Program-made: the position numbers and the translations under genes
The notes under the pieces: model-generated
What the model was told of the DNA's origin: nothing
Databases searched by the model: none
Seen by the model: only the letters and a program-made list of their open reading frames with translations
Source of the DNA: Liolophura sinensis
Lineage: Eukaryota; Mollusca; Polyplacophora; Chitonida; Chitonidae
Assembly (NCBI RefSeq): GCF_032854445.1
Contig: NC_088297.1
Coordinates: 19,791,127-19,855,126 of the forward strand
Direction of reading: 5' to 3'
DNA: 64,000 nt
Part shown: positions 11,458-22,904 of the stretch, piece after piece
Numbering within the stretch: position 1 is the first letter of the stretch
Layout of the letters: each line of letters opens with the position of its first letter

Positions 11458-11646
11458 GGTCAGATGATTAACTTGAGTAATATACATGTATAGAAAGCTA
11501 ATTTATAATAGGAAGGCTTTTTGCAAGACTTATACACCACTGCGGTCATTTGTTGCGTATCACGTAAAGCAACAAACAAACAAATAGTTTTTATCTTCAA
11601 AGCAAATGAAATCCCCCACACGTCTACCTTTACGTTACTTTAGATA

Positions 11647-11737
11647 CACACATCCACGCACATACACACGCACACATACAGCCACACACACCCACAGCCA
11701 CACACACACACAGCCACACACACACACACATACACAC
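11647..11737. repeat. (CA)n-rich imperfect microsatellite
   Basis: Runs of CACACA interrupted by CAGCCACA and CATACA. It lies just past the receptor stop codon, probably in or near the 3' UTR on the minus strand. Confidence 0.95.
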
Positions 11738-11787
11738 CATAATAGCCATTGTTTCTCGTGTAAAATGTTGATTGATGTTGATGTACT

Positions 11788-11793
11788 TTTATT
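11788..11793 (-). promoter_or_regulatory. Candidate polyadenylation signal of the receptor gene
   Basis: AATAAA on the minus strand, 16 nt after the stop at 11810-11812. That implies an unusually short 3' UTR, so a later signal may be the one used. Confidence 0.35.
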
Positions 11794-11809
11794 ACACGTT
11801 TCTACTCTT

Positions 11810-12038
11810 TTAACGGGAAGATTTATTTTGGTGCACACCAGTGGTATTTTGACGAATGGCTTCGTAGGCGTGGTCTTCATTAGAATTTCCTTCGCACGTA
11901 TCACGCTGGCTTGATGACTCAGGAATTCTACTTCTGTCGATGGCGTGCGGACCAATAGAACTGCTCTCTTGAAATGGTATACTGTTTGGTCCAGAGCCCT
12001 CAGCGCCACTTGTCTGAACATTTCTGGGCTTCCTCCTG
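11810..12038 (-). CDS. Receptor exon 9: cytoplasmic tail and stop
   Basis: The tail starts RRKPRNVQTSG, a stop-transfer cluster, is Ser-rich (FQESSSIG, IPESSSQRD) and ends with NEDHAYEAIRQ... before TAA at 11812-11810. The Tyr codon is at 11866-11864, 18 codons before the stop; YEAI fits a YxxI/L SH2 or sorting motif. The acceptor is a tandem TAGCAG, so use of the second AG (exon from 12035) would drop one codon. Confidence 0.85.
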
Positions 12039-15000
12039 CTAATGAAAAACAAGGAATGGTCATGCAGCGAAAAACAAAACCCTATATTTAGCGCTTCTGT
12101 ACTGTCAATCTAAAACGTCACTCGTGCTATATGTTAGCACGCCGCAATCCCCACCTAGCCTTTTGCATAACTCAATACAACTAGATTGAATACTATTTCC
12201 AATATGTTATCATAAAAGTTTATCAAATTAGGTGCAAATATGTAATTGTGATTCGAGTGGCGAAGGTACAAGAGGTACTATGCAAAACACTTATCAATGT
12301 GTCGTAGCTACCAAAAAAAAACATCATTTTTTCGCGCAATTTCTTCAAACAGAAGCAAGGCATGCGTCTACGACTGTCACTGGCACCAGCCAGCTCGCAT
12401 TTTTGAGTTTATCTCCATTTTCGCACTAGCTGTGCAGAAGAGTCTGGGATTAAGGGAGTTCATTTTGGGCATGCTGTCAGAAATAAAATATCTTACTACA
12501 CATGTGAATGAGTTACATGTTTGTTACTATTATTAAACACAAAACGATTGGACACGAATTTAAAAATGTTCAAACTTACATCACCACAACAATGATGACG
12601 ATTCCGATGATCAAGACAAATGAGATTCCGACAGCACTTCCGGCAATTACTCCCGTGTAATCCTGAGAGTCGACTGATAAATAAAAGTGAATGCGTGAAT
12701 AAACTAGACAAAATTGGGAGCACTGGGAATAGGGTCGTATGCTCCTCGCCCCTGTTGTTTAGCCTGATATTTGTTGGACATTTTCTCAAACAATGTTTTT
12801 GCTATACGTTTCTGTGGTATGGTTGTGTTTTTTATATATATAATTACCATTTTAAAATGATGACCCCTCCTTGCAGAGTCTTCTTGTAAAATGTTTTTTA
12901 AAACGATTTTTCAATATGCTGAGACATACCTGTAGAACACTTCAGACCAGAGTACCCTAGTGCACAGCGCGGCTCTCTGTCGGGACAGTGTCCGGATGTA
13001 GTGTTACAGGCAGCGTTCCCTTCGGCGCAGAAGCCACAGTTTTCTTCACAATTTGTACCGAAAGTTCCCCGTGTGCATTCTGATAGAAAAGTAACGTGAG
13101 TTAATATTAACTATGAATATTAATATTTATGTTAATAATAATAAAACATTAATATTCACTGTATAAAAATGCTCACAATCCAACATTCAAAAGAGAGTAG
13201 CAAATCAGATATATGTGACAAATATTTTTGTATCTGGTTCTCCTCTGGCTAGATGCACGAAACCGGTGTAACGCTGAGCACCTGCCAGACATCACACTGT
13301 TGTCGCTGCTCTAGTTTTATTCTTAGTGTTGTTTTGTTTTGTATACTTGCATAAACCATGGTTCTGTCGGTTAAATATAGGTCTCGGAAGCTGAGTACTC
13401 GTGTATTGTTTTTATGTAACTGTTTTTCAGTTGTGATGGCGACACAGCATTTAGAGACATTCTACACCAGTGACGTCTAATCAAATGAATTTAACAGCAC
13501 TGCTTTGTTTTACTTAAGCCGAGGTGTTACCTTCTAAGTATTTACATGAACAATCAGAAAAAACCCAAGTGACTTAAATTATCAAGAGTTCACAGTATTT
13601 CACCTGTCAGCGCTGGAGTAGATTTACTCTTGAAGCCTACGCCTTTTCCCTTGTACATCTGCATAAAACAGGTTTGTGCTTGTGGACTACTGGTCCCTGA
13701 AAGCTTGGTTTCTTGGCATTATTTGTGTCAAATGTTTATTTAATGCAACGATGAAAAGGCATTTTCAGTAATTCTAGACCAGTGACGTAATATAAATTCC
13801 AATTAATATCACTGTATCTGTGTTTTGCTGTGTCTGTTTATGTCGTGGTGCTTTATGATGTCCATGTTGCTATTATTAAGTATTTGCTTTAACACACATG
13901 AATAAAACCAAAAATCGGGTAAATTAACAAGAAACTTTCAATGGTTACGTGTGCGTCATTGCCACCAATTACACCGTTATTACTGTTCTAGATTGCTGTA
14001 TTCTGTATTGCATATCGAAAGTGGCCTAAGAAAATCCTATAAAATTAGTTTCCTTAATATTGCCTCTATTTCATTATACTGCAATAAAGATATAGACACC
14101 CAACTGTCCAAGGGCAGGTCTAGCATCAAAATGATCATATCCTCATAGGTCAGAAATACATTTAAAGAGCGTTTGATTAAGAAATTAAATTTCTCCACTA
14201 CCATTTCTGAGACTTTTCTCGAGATTGGTTGAAACCGGGCGCGTTTATCGGCAAATTTGGATCTGGTTTAGAAAATAATGGGTCTTAATGACCGGATGTT
14301 TTCACTCAACGCGCGACGGAGATACTTATGGTGTATTTGACTTAGGAATCATTCACTGGGTTTTGAACTGTATTGTACTCCTGTGAAATCGACAGTTTGA
14401 AATATTATGGCGTACTGCGTTAAACACCAAATAAAATAAAAAAATAAATATATACATAAATATTCAAAAGTGGGCGAGCGATTCCAAATATTATCAGAGA
14501 TGATACCGAGCTAGACCAACCTGTGTCACATTTTATACCCGTGTATCCAGGCATGCACCTCGGTGTTCTCTCAGCACAGGTCCCGGATGTAGCGTTACAG
14601 ACTGTCGGTAACTTAGCACAGTGACCACATCTCGTCCCACAGTCGGGACCATATGAGCCGTAGCAAGCTAAAGGAACAACATTTACGAACGAGTCAAGTG
14701 TATTACACCAGATATGAAGGTAATCCAAAAACCTTAGAACGGCGACACAATAAATGTTTGACATAACTCATATCATTTCCACCAAAGAAACGTTAAAACA
14801 GTTCAGCTGGTGTAAAAGGACCTTCATATATTAAATACACGCCGTTTGCAAGGTTACACCGGTCAAAAAAATCACTGAAGAGATGTCCCGATATGTTCAT
14901 AGTCTCTTTTACAGAGTCTAGCTGTTTGTATGGAAAATTGTCTTCATCACCGTAAACAGTTGACTTGCCTGTGTCACACCTCGGACCAGAGTATCCCGGC

Positions 15001-18000
15001 ATGCATCTGGGTGTTGTGTTTGAACAGTTCCCGGTTGCAGTGTCACAGGCTAATTGGTTGTCAGCACAATGTGCGCATCTCTCCTCACAATCTGCTCCGT
15101 ACTTCCCTGCTGTGCATGCTGTATGTAAGGACACAAAATATTATGATGTAGCAGGCGACAAGAAACTATAGGAAAGTTTAAAGGGTACAATAATATCAAA
15201 GTTCACAGATATCAATAAAGTATATAACATGTTAGTACAGTGTTGTGGAAAGATGGCGCTCTTCACAATCGTATCTTTTATTTAGTAAATATACGAAGAT
15301 CGAAAGTATATGACAGAATATGTATTGCAGCAGAATTATGTCATTGAGTTGTTTTATGTTTCGCTGTAACTTTAAGCGAGGAATACGTATTCTCTATTCA
15401 GCTGATTCAAAATCAAATGTAGGATCAAACTTGGACCTAAAACACGTTGGAAACGGTGAACAGACGTCGACAATGACGTTGTGGGACACTCAAATTATAC
15501 AGGAGTACATCTTGTTATGCTAAACGAGATAAAACGCAAACTGTTAAACTCACCCATGTCACATTTCAGACCGGAGTATCCCGGCATGCAAATGGGTTTT
15601 CTCTGCGGACAATGCCCGGATATTGTGTTACATACAGAGGGTCCCTCGGCACAATTCCCACATCTGTTCTCACACTCTTGCCCATACGTCCCAGGGGTAC
15701 ACACTGATGCATACAGACGTTGTGAAAACACTGAGAGACATCTTAAAATAACGTTTATGGGTAGGTGTTATTTTGACACTTCATATTTCACTCATATCAC
15801 TTTTTTGGTTCGCATTACCACCTAGTTTACTTGTAGCAAGCTGACCTCATGGCTTTCCTCACATGTGGAAAAAGCTGAGGATAGCACAACCGCAACACAA
15901 TATACGCATATGGTTGACTTTCTCAGCTGGAGTACAGGGTGACGAAAAAACAAAATTTAGCTATGTACAATTGAAGTTATTATAGCCCCTAGGGTGATTC
16001 TTGGTTTTCAGTGGCCAATAAGCGGTCACATGATATTTCATTAAAAATAACTTCAACACGCTTAAGGCAGGTAACGTTACGCTCACAAGGTAATATCCTA
16101 CGTCGACGAGAAGTGGCACTCCTTTGCGTGCCCTCGGACGTTCGCTTCTTTGTAAAGTAAACAATCCGATCGTTTGCTCCTTCTTCGACGTAAAAGTTTA
16201 TCGACCTGAGCAAGCATATGTACACTTTCTTTCGGTGTATGTTGTAGATATCAGGAATTGTCAGCATATTGTTTTTCTGAAGCTGACAATTCCTAATATT
16301 CCACCCCACAGCATGTACTATGTGTCTATTAACAAAAACACATAACTTGCCGAAAATCTGTACCTCACAGAGAGTAAGGGCTTCGGAATTAGTTATCATA
16401 ATCTTCACAGTGTTTCCAAATATAGGACCATTTACACAAGTTTTGGTAATGATGTTCCCGGGACCTGATTGGGCTGTGGTGGTGTCGTGGTAACAGTCCT
16501 TGTAATTCTGGGAGGAGCTACCCACGGATAGGGTAAAGCCGTTAAGTCGGCGATAACCTGAAAAGTAACACAAAGTTTATCTGAATTCATCCAGTCAGTA
16601 TATTACTTCTGTGCTCTCATTAGACATAATTACTAGGTACATTTCTTCTTCACAGACGACAATTAGTAATTCCGGGATTCGGAAAGAACGTTCATATATA
16701 CATGTAGTTCCAGCTATTTTTAGCACTAATTTTCACAACTTTCTAGCTTGAGTTTTTTTCCAAGCATTTTCCTTTTCCTATTCATTGGGTGTGAGTCAGG
16801 TGATTTCTTCTGGGTATAAGTTGTAACACTGGCAGACATACACACATGAAAATGGGGTAAGGAACTTTATCTTACTATTGTTAATATGACTTCCCCTGAT
16901 CACACGTGTGCTTGAAAAGCTGTACCTGAAATTTTATGTCTGATGGTGGTGCGAAATTTTGACAGGTTCCACAGTTACATGGGTCAACAACAGGCTGGGA
17001 AGATTTGAAGATTGTGGATGAAGGCACAGGCATTGGCTACATAAGTAAGGTTTGCAAAAATTTCCTTCAGAACTGAATGTTAAGGTATCAACAATGCATC
17101 AGAATGTATGGTAAAGTGGGAGTGGTATTGGTAATGTTTTAAAACGTCCTCGTCAAGCTACACTGTAACAAATTACATTGTAATTTTAAATAGTCAAAAT
17201 GGGTTTGTTTGTTTTGACAAGTATGTAAATGAGATGCGAACTGATATTCATATACGTGAACCTGTTGGAACCGAATAACAGATTTCAGTAAACATAGTTC
17301 CAGAAACCAATAAGGAAATCTGCCATCTTTGTTATAAAAAAACCCAGTCCATTAGTTTACGATAAGATGACGAGCTTAATGCATTATTTTTTTCTCGAAA
17401 ATATCAGCATTCATAATAGCTCACTTATCGAAACATTTGGTTCCAAAATTGTGAGCTAAACCAAGGTCATATCTCTATGACAACTGACGACGGGCGATGA
17501 CTTGCAGTGTGCAAGGAGCGGTGATCTCGAAAAACTGAACGAAATATTTAAAGTTAGGCTTTTAATGCGAACAATTCGCCCAAAACTTATTTGCTGGTCT
17601 CACTAACCATCTTGGAACTTGGCAAGAAATGCAGGAAAACAATGTCTACGATGTTTCAAAGGGATTAGTTTTGGTTGTGTTGTGGACTTTGCTTGTGATG
17701 GTAGACGTAATGTTGAATCTGAAGGTCACCAATTGTCTTGTTCGATGTGGCAAATAGAATGAACTAGATCTAAGAATAATCTTGATGTACATGAGTTACA
17801 GACCAGATCATACACACGGGACCGCTCTTTGATGCTCTGCAAAGTAGTAAAGTAACTTTGTAGGTGTTAATTTCGAGATTTGCTGTCGTCGTCGAGCGTT
17901 GAACTCGGTGAGTATCTTGTTTTAGGCGTACCGCGTCAAGCGCTTCATTTCCTTTCACCACTGCTTTTTTGTGCATTTCATGGCGATAAATTTTTTGGAT

Positions 18001-19325
18001 ATCCAGTGTCCAAAAAATTAAACTGTTGGGCACAAAGAAACCGGTGGAAACCGGTCTCACAGTGTAGTAAGTGCTCGCTTGCCGGGATTTTTCTTTTTCA
18101 CGATAACAAACAATAGAAGTAGTGCGGTATGCAGTTGTACTTTTTCATTGGATAAGCTTGTCAATGAAAATTCAGGTGACCGATCAAATTGCGGTTTATT
18201 TATATAACGCGTAGATTGTTGAAAAGTTACATCACTGTTGTTATATCACTGACACAGGCAAATTATGGGATTAGTATATAAATATATATATGCTAACTTA
18301 CACAATGAACAGTTCACATCATTCCTGTTATATATCCTGAACCTGTAGACGCTGTACTCTCCATCGAGCGTAACTGTCCAGAATGCGGGTTGCGGATTTG
18401 TTTCGGTGTGAGAACATGTATACGGTTTGTTGAAAAACATATGTCCAGTCCTACCGTCAACAGCGAGCCTGGAGACGAAGCTGAAACCTAATTCGGTATA
18501 AACCGAAGACTGCGTCGTTCTTTGTCCTAACGCCACATTTCCTGTTATCACAAGTACAATAACTGTTATTTAATTATTTATTTGATTGGTGTTTTACGTC
18601 GTACTCAAGAATATTTCACTTATACGATGTCGACAAGCATTATGGTGGGAGGAAACCGGGTACAATACTTGCAAGATTTGAAGTTAGAACTTTGAGTATA
18701 GCTTAACATGTTTTCGGATTACTGTCATGTTGACAAAGCGGGTCATGTCTACTTTATGTTTATCACACCGCCCTGATTTCACTCTCTGTGCTCTAAGTTT
18801 TTATATTTCAAATATGATCAATATGCCAAATGTCTGTGCACACCTGTGATGAAACTTTTTTGTTTGAAATGTGTTGTTTATTGATTTGATTGGTGTTTAG
18901 CTCAAGAACACTTCACTAAGACAACGGCCAGCATTATGGTGAGACGAAATTGGACAGAGCCTGGTGGAAACCCAAGATTACCCGCAAGTTGTATTTGCTG
19001 ACAGACCTTACCGCGAACTGTCGGAAAGGAATTCGGCATGAGCTGGACTTGAACTCACAGCGACCGCACTTATTTTCAGTCTTACCGCGAAGCCGTTGTA
19101 TTCAACTTAGTTTATATAAGAACTGTTGACGGATGGAAATTGGTTAATTTCTGAAAGAATTCTTGCTACAGATCACACAGCATGTATATGAGTACTTGCA
19201 TTTGATGCCTTCTTACTTACGTCTCGAGCAAGTGGGACCATCCCAGCCAGGATTACACTTTCCGGTGCATAATTCTGTTTCTTTATCGCATCCATACTCA
19301 CAGTTCTTGCAAAGCTGTCCACAAA
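11810..19325 (-). CDS. Fucolectin-EGF type I membrane receptor, 3' nine exons
   Basis: Nine minus-strand exons join in frame: 19325-19221, 18541-18302, 16557-16342, 15703-15554, 15118-14969, 14667-14521, 13079-12930, 12673-12580 and 12038-11810. They give about 492 residues plus stop. Order: Cys-rich EGF-like module, fucolectin (FTP/F5-8C type) domain across two exons, four 8-Cys laminin-type EGF modules, one transmembrane helix, and a tail of about 75 residues with a YEAI motif. The first eight exons all begin in phase 1, and seven are symmetrical 1-1. The architecture suggests a cell-surface pattern-recognition or adhesion receptor with glycan binding outside and Tyr signalling inside; this is inference. 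Introns hold SINE-1 and Rep-A copies. The start codon and signal peptide must lie above 19325 and were not found. Confidence 0.85.
12580..12673 (-). CDS. Receptor exon 8: transmembrane helix
   Basis: 94 nt, starts in phase 1 and ends in phase 2, acceptor TATCAG, donor GTAAGTTTG. A short polar stretch (DSQDYTG) precedes about 24 hydrophobic residues (VIAGSAVGISFVLIIGIV and on). The next exon starts with basic residues, so the topology is N-terminus outside. Confidence 0.9.
12930..13079 (-). CDS. Receptor exon 7: 8-Cys EGF module
   Basis: 150 nt, phase 1-1, acceptor TATCAG, donor GTATGTC. It encodes CTRGTFGTNCEENCGFC... ending CALGYSGLKCST. It is the membrane-proximal EGF module. Confidence 0.9.
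13250..13930 (-). repeat. Two tandem Rep-A copies in a receptor intron
   Basis: On the plus strand CACACTGTTGTCGCTGCTCTAG... ACCAGTGACGTCTAAT...CTTAAGCC is followed by a second diverged copy (ATTCTAGACCAGTGACGTAA, ATAAAACC). Both are reverse complements of the Rep-A consensus and lie in the intron 13080-14520. Confidence 0.65.
14400..14456 (+). repeat. SINE-1 tail fragment in receptor intron
   Basis: GGCGTACTGCGTTAAACACC followed by AAATAAAATAAA-type tail. Only the last part of SINE-1 is visible. Confidence 0.5.
14521..14667 (-). CDS. Receptor exon 6: 8-Cys EGF module
   Basis: 147 nt, phase 1-1, acceptor TTTAG, donor GTTGGT. It encodes CYGSYGPDCGTRCGHC... ending CMPGYTGIKCDT. It is one codon shorter than its sister exons. 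Confidence 0.9.
14969..15118 (-). CDS. Receptor exon 5: 8-Cys EGF module with GC donor
   Basis: 150 nt, phase 1-1, acceptor ATACAG. It encodes CTAGKYGADCEERCAHC... ending CMPGYSGPRCDT. The donor is ACAG|GCAAGT, a GC-AG type intron start (the invariant T is C at plus-strand base 14967 read in complement). The rest of the donor consensus is strong. Confidence 0.9.
15554..15703 (-). CDS. Receptor exon 4: 8-Cys EGF module
   Basis: 150 nt, phase 1-1, acceptor GCATCAG, donor GTGAGTTT. It encodes CTPGTYGQECENRCGNC... ending CMPGYSGLKCDM, with eight Cys spaced as in laminin-type EGF modules of the MEGF/scavenger-receptor group. Confidence 0.92.
16342..16557 (-). CDS. Receptor exon 3: second half of fucolectin domain
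   Basis: Acceptor TTTTCAG. It encodes YRRLNGFTLSVG, CYHDTTTAQSGPG and ALTLCEVQIFG, the conserved end of FTP domains. The donor is the uncertain point. TGTGTTTT at 16341 gives 216 nt and keeps the phase 1-1 pattern, but it is a weak site; AAGTTATG or GAGGTACAG nearby would break phase. Confidence 0.82.
18302..18541 (-). CDS. Receptor exon 2: first half of fucolectin domain
   Basis: 240 nt, phase 1-1, acceptor ATAACAG, donor GTAAGTTAG. It begins NVALGQRTTQSSVY, the hallmark start of eel-fucolectin/tachylectin/pentraxin (FTP) domains, with RLAVDGRTG, CSHTETNPQPAFW and YNRND. The His (in CSH) and Arg-x-Asp (RND) lie 27 residues apart, close to the F-type lectin sugar motif His-x(24-26)-Arg-x-Asp, so fucose binding is possible. 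Confidence 0.88.
18566..18665 (-). mobile_element. SINE-1, 3' part
   Basis: ATTTATTTGATTGGTGTTTT, GTCGTACTCAAGAATATTTC and GCATTATGGTGGGAGGAAAC on the plus strand. It lies in the receptor intron 18542-19220. Confidence 0.82.
18868..19088 (-). mobile_element. SINE-1, nearly full-length, diverged
   Basis: Runs from TTGATTTGATTGGTGTTTAG to the box B complement GGACTTGAACTCACAGCGAC. It is the second SINE-1 in the same receptor intron. Confidence 0.78.
19221..19325 (-). CDS. Receptor exon 1 (of those seen): EGF-like module
   Basis: Acceptor TTTCAG and donor GTAAGTAAG flank 105 nt, phase 1 at both ends. It encodes CGQLCKNCEYGCDK... to ...GWDGPTCSR with seven Cys. An eighth may be on an upstream exon. 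It joins the next exon through an Arg codon. Confidence 0.85.
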
Positions 19326-20924
19326 CTGAAATTCAGATACAGTCAGGATCGACTCTTAGTGCACACAGGCCTATGATTAGGTTTTGAGGATAATTGTAGA
19401 GGCAACGGTTTCTCTAATTTGCGACGTGGGCTAATTTGTTTAATTGTTAAACAGATATGCATGGAAACATTTTAATTAGATCTGCAAAAAATAGCTCCCA
19501 ATGTGAACTCCCATGTGAAGCAGGGTTGGGTGTTAAGCTTCTGTGCATGCCAAGCTGTAAAGTCCAATCTGCAGTTGTTGTGGGATAAAGAGCTGTATGT
19601 ATGTATGCATTTCATTCATATTAGGAACGTGGAGACATTAGGTGTGTATATATGCACTGTGTGTTCTTGCAGCAGGGCGAGTCCATGCTGCCACCACTGA
19701 AGTATTATGATGACAGCACCAGACTTTTATTTTATTAATGTATTTATAGAGGATTTTTTTGCAGCCTCTATAGAAAATCTCCTCAACATAAAAATGAACA
19801 AATAATCCATATATCTTCTACACCTTTGTATTCCAACTGCAGTTTCGAACGTCTTGTTCTTATCAAGGAATGAAGTACAGCAGATCGTCAGGTTTTATAT
19901 ATGTGCATGTCTCCAAAGAGTAAATGGTCACTTAGATAACAAATCTTCAAGCACAAACATGCAAGAGTGTTGTAATCAGGACATATACAGTGAAAGATGA
20001 AAAAATATGCTATTACTACACCTAAGACAAACAACAATACAGTTGATTTTGTACATTAAATGAATAAAGTACAACAATGTGTGGTTAATTAATACACGTG
20101 TTGTCCAGAGGGTCCAGGCCTATGGCACTGCCACTGCTTTCTTTTTTTTAGATTTCACTACACACAGTTCCGTGTTTACAAGATATAGTTTCATGGAATT
20201 TAATTTCAAAGCCCCTATGAACAACATTGTCAATACTGGGACCATTTTTGTTCCCAAGGTACTACCGTAATTTGCATATAGTATTTATCACTGAAGCAAA
20301 AAGAAATAATGTTGAAAATAAATTCAATACAATCAGTGACAATGATGATTTATAAGACGTTGGTGAATTAAACTAGAGACTGAAGTAAGCCAGTATTGTA
20401 TGGCCTCTAGTTGTATTGGTCGTGTGTTATACTACTGTAAAGATTGTGAACGTCAAATCCAGCCATTTTATCTGACGAAGATCTTTTGAAATGCAATAAT
20501 TACTTGAAATCGGTACGTAGGACCCATACCTGTACCTAAACAGACAGTTATATAAACTTTCAAATATAAATATAGGTATACTTACACCTACTGGTCCTAA
20601 TTATAAAGATTATAACCTGTTTCAACATCCAATTAAATTAAATTTAAGTCATTACAGAATTAACATCAGCATTGTCATGGCATTTACAATTACCATGGTC
20701 GCAAGATCTGTTTGTTTTATTAATAAATGTATGACCACATTTGACAAGAGGTTTATTATCCATGAAATTCAAGTGTTTAGAGCCAACAAAAAGGCTTTTG
20801 CAAAAATGTTTTGAAGATCGTGGAATGAAAACTCAATAGTTTACACCAGTTAAAACTATCTGTGTTAGAGTGCTGAGCATGTGTGTAGCAAATCTGTATA
20901 TGCAGTAAGAATCAGTGCGTCGAA
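19326..20924. other. Region upstream of the recognised receptor exons
   Basis: The receptor's missing 5' exons should lie here or further right on the minus strand, but I found no signal peptide or further EGF module. About 19595-19720 (GTGTTCTTGCAGCAGGGCGA, CATGCTGCCACCACTGAAGT) resembles SINE-2 at 57450-57530. Confidence 0.4.
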
Positions 20925-21150
20925 ACAGACATTCGTATACCAGCCGTCAACCAATAAGAAAGTTCCAGGTCAATAATCGCAAAGCCAATTTCCAAAACGA
21001 CAAATAAAACAAACTATCAAACAACAAAGAAGGTATATAAAGTACGAAAATAGGACGGGATCAAGTAAAGAGAAGAGTCAACAGTTGTCAATGATGTTGG
21101 AAAGACGCATGGTATGTTCTAAGCAAATTAATGAAATCAATAAATAATAC
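20925..21150 (+). repeat. Rep-D fragment
   Basis: Shares CGTATACCAGCCGTCAACCA, GTCAATAATCGCAAAGCCAA, TATATAAAGTACGAAAATAG and GTCAATGATGTTGGAAAGAC with the other Rep-D copies. Non-coding. Confidence 0.65.
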
Positions 21151-21727
21151 AATATTCAATAAACACCATATATTTAGTCTTACTGGGATTAAGATAGAAT
21201 CATACGCTGAGCATATTGCACCAGTTCATTTTTTAGTTCCTTCTTTTACAGATGTGTGTTCTCACTACCTTCATCAGGTCGACTTTTTTCTTTTTCTTCA
21301 CTTTGCATCTCTTCACATACGTCACTTCAAATTTCTCCAGACTGTCCCACAACACAGACATATTATTATGTAGAATGTTTTCATCCTTATTTATGAATAT
21401 AATTTGATCTCTTCTCGCCATGTATACAAACTGTACTTCAAAAGCGTACTATATCTTTCACATCTACTCACATATTTTCCAGAATTATAATTTTGTATAA
21501 ATACTGTTACACAAACTTTCTCCATATATTGTTTGCGCCTATTAACCACTAAGCACACCTGTACAGGAGGTCGCTATTGCCACGTTACTTATTACGTTGA
21601 ATGGGACATCTTAATAGCGCATCAAAGTAAACCATAAAAGTAAAAGTATGTTTCATTAATTTTCATTATAGATTGAAAGTAAATCAATTTCAAACTCGAA
21701 ACATTCGAGCATGTGCTTCCTTTATAT

Positions 21728-22500
21728 TGTTATGTACACGACTGCCGTCAGTCTCTAAATATAGCTTGCCACTGTTTACATATGCTAAGTTCAGGGAGTG
21801 CTGTCTGCCTCTACCTTAGAATATTCCAGAATACGCTCAGTTCGGTGCCTGTTTGTTTACATCAAGTGTTCAGGAATTTTCTTATTCTAGACAATTCCAC
21901 CAGGCTATATAAGACCTATGAAAGCAGGTCAAACAGAGAGGGAACAGAGAACGGAGAAAGGAGAATCATTGAGAGTTTTGGATGCTTTTGCTGTGTATTA
22001 CTTTAGTAGGCCATTTGTGCTGAATTTTGGTATCTCTATAGCCTCTGGCTTTGTTATATCCTATCTCCACCGAGCACTTGTTCGGTCTGAACTTGTATGT
22101 TTAATTTGTGCTCTTGTATACACAGTGCTTATTAGTACACAGACCCTGTCTGTGGAATTTTGTGTATATTTCGTCATACACTCAGTTATACTGTGGATTT
22201 TCCCTCTTGTGAATTTGCCTCTGAGCATTTATGCCTGTGTGATATATATATTGTGGAATATATGCGTCCGTTTGGACTTGACACCGTAAGTACTTTAGTA
22301 TTTGTATAGATACTGCTATCCTTTCTTGTTAAACTTAAGTACTTTAGTATTTGTATAAGTCTTATTATCTGTTCTTGTTAAGGCTAATAAATCGTTGTAA
22401 AATAAAATCTGCTGGTTTTGGTTAATTTTTTGTGCGGCTAAACTGTCGTGTATTTCGAACAAGCCATCTCTTTATAAGACAGACAGTTTGGGTCGTAACA
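21728..22500 (+). mobile_element. Solo LTR of the Gmr1-like Gypsy family (773 bp)
   Basis: Starts TGTTATGTACACGACTGCC and ends GGTCGTAACA, and matches 4127-4901 along its full length with few differences. It keeps the TATA box (CTATATAAG), the AATAAA words and the 49-bp duplication (22288, 22337). No primer site or coding sequence follows. ATAT flanks both ends, consistent with a 4-bp target duplication. It probably arose by recombination between the two LTRs of a former full element. Confidence 0.93.
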
Positions 22501-22904
22501 ATATATAAGCCATGGCCAGGTTCACAATATTTTGTCTTGATGTAATTTTCCACCAAGGAGAAATTCTCACCAGAAATGAGACCTTCCCACAAACTAAATC
22601 TTTACACGGATTAGATCTTCCCAGATATACGGAACATGTCCGCTCAAATATCTCACCTCTAGGCACAGATAATTTTCTTAGTTACTGTCCACATATAAAC
22701 TAAACAGAACTTTAGACGAGAGGTTCACTTGCATGTAAGTTTAACTGGTAATTCAGAGATATCTCTATTCCGTGATACCTCATGGCCATTGTTGTCTGGC
22801 CTACATTTTGAAGAATACATTTGTATAGCTCAGTCCAACCTTTTGAGATGAGCTAATCTTTTGCGTATAGTGCACGGACAAGTTACATCTACTAACTAAA
22901 AACT

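Noticed and set aside
17770-18116. Overlapping 96- and 78-codon frames within a receptor intron
   Set aside because: No recognisable domain, and the two strands overlap, as in chance open frames.
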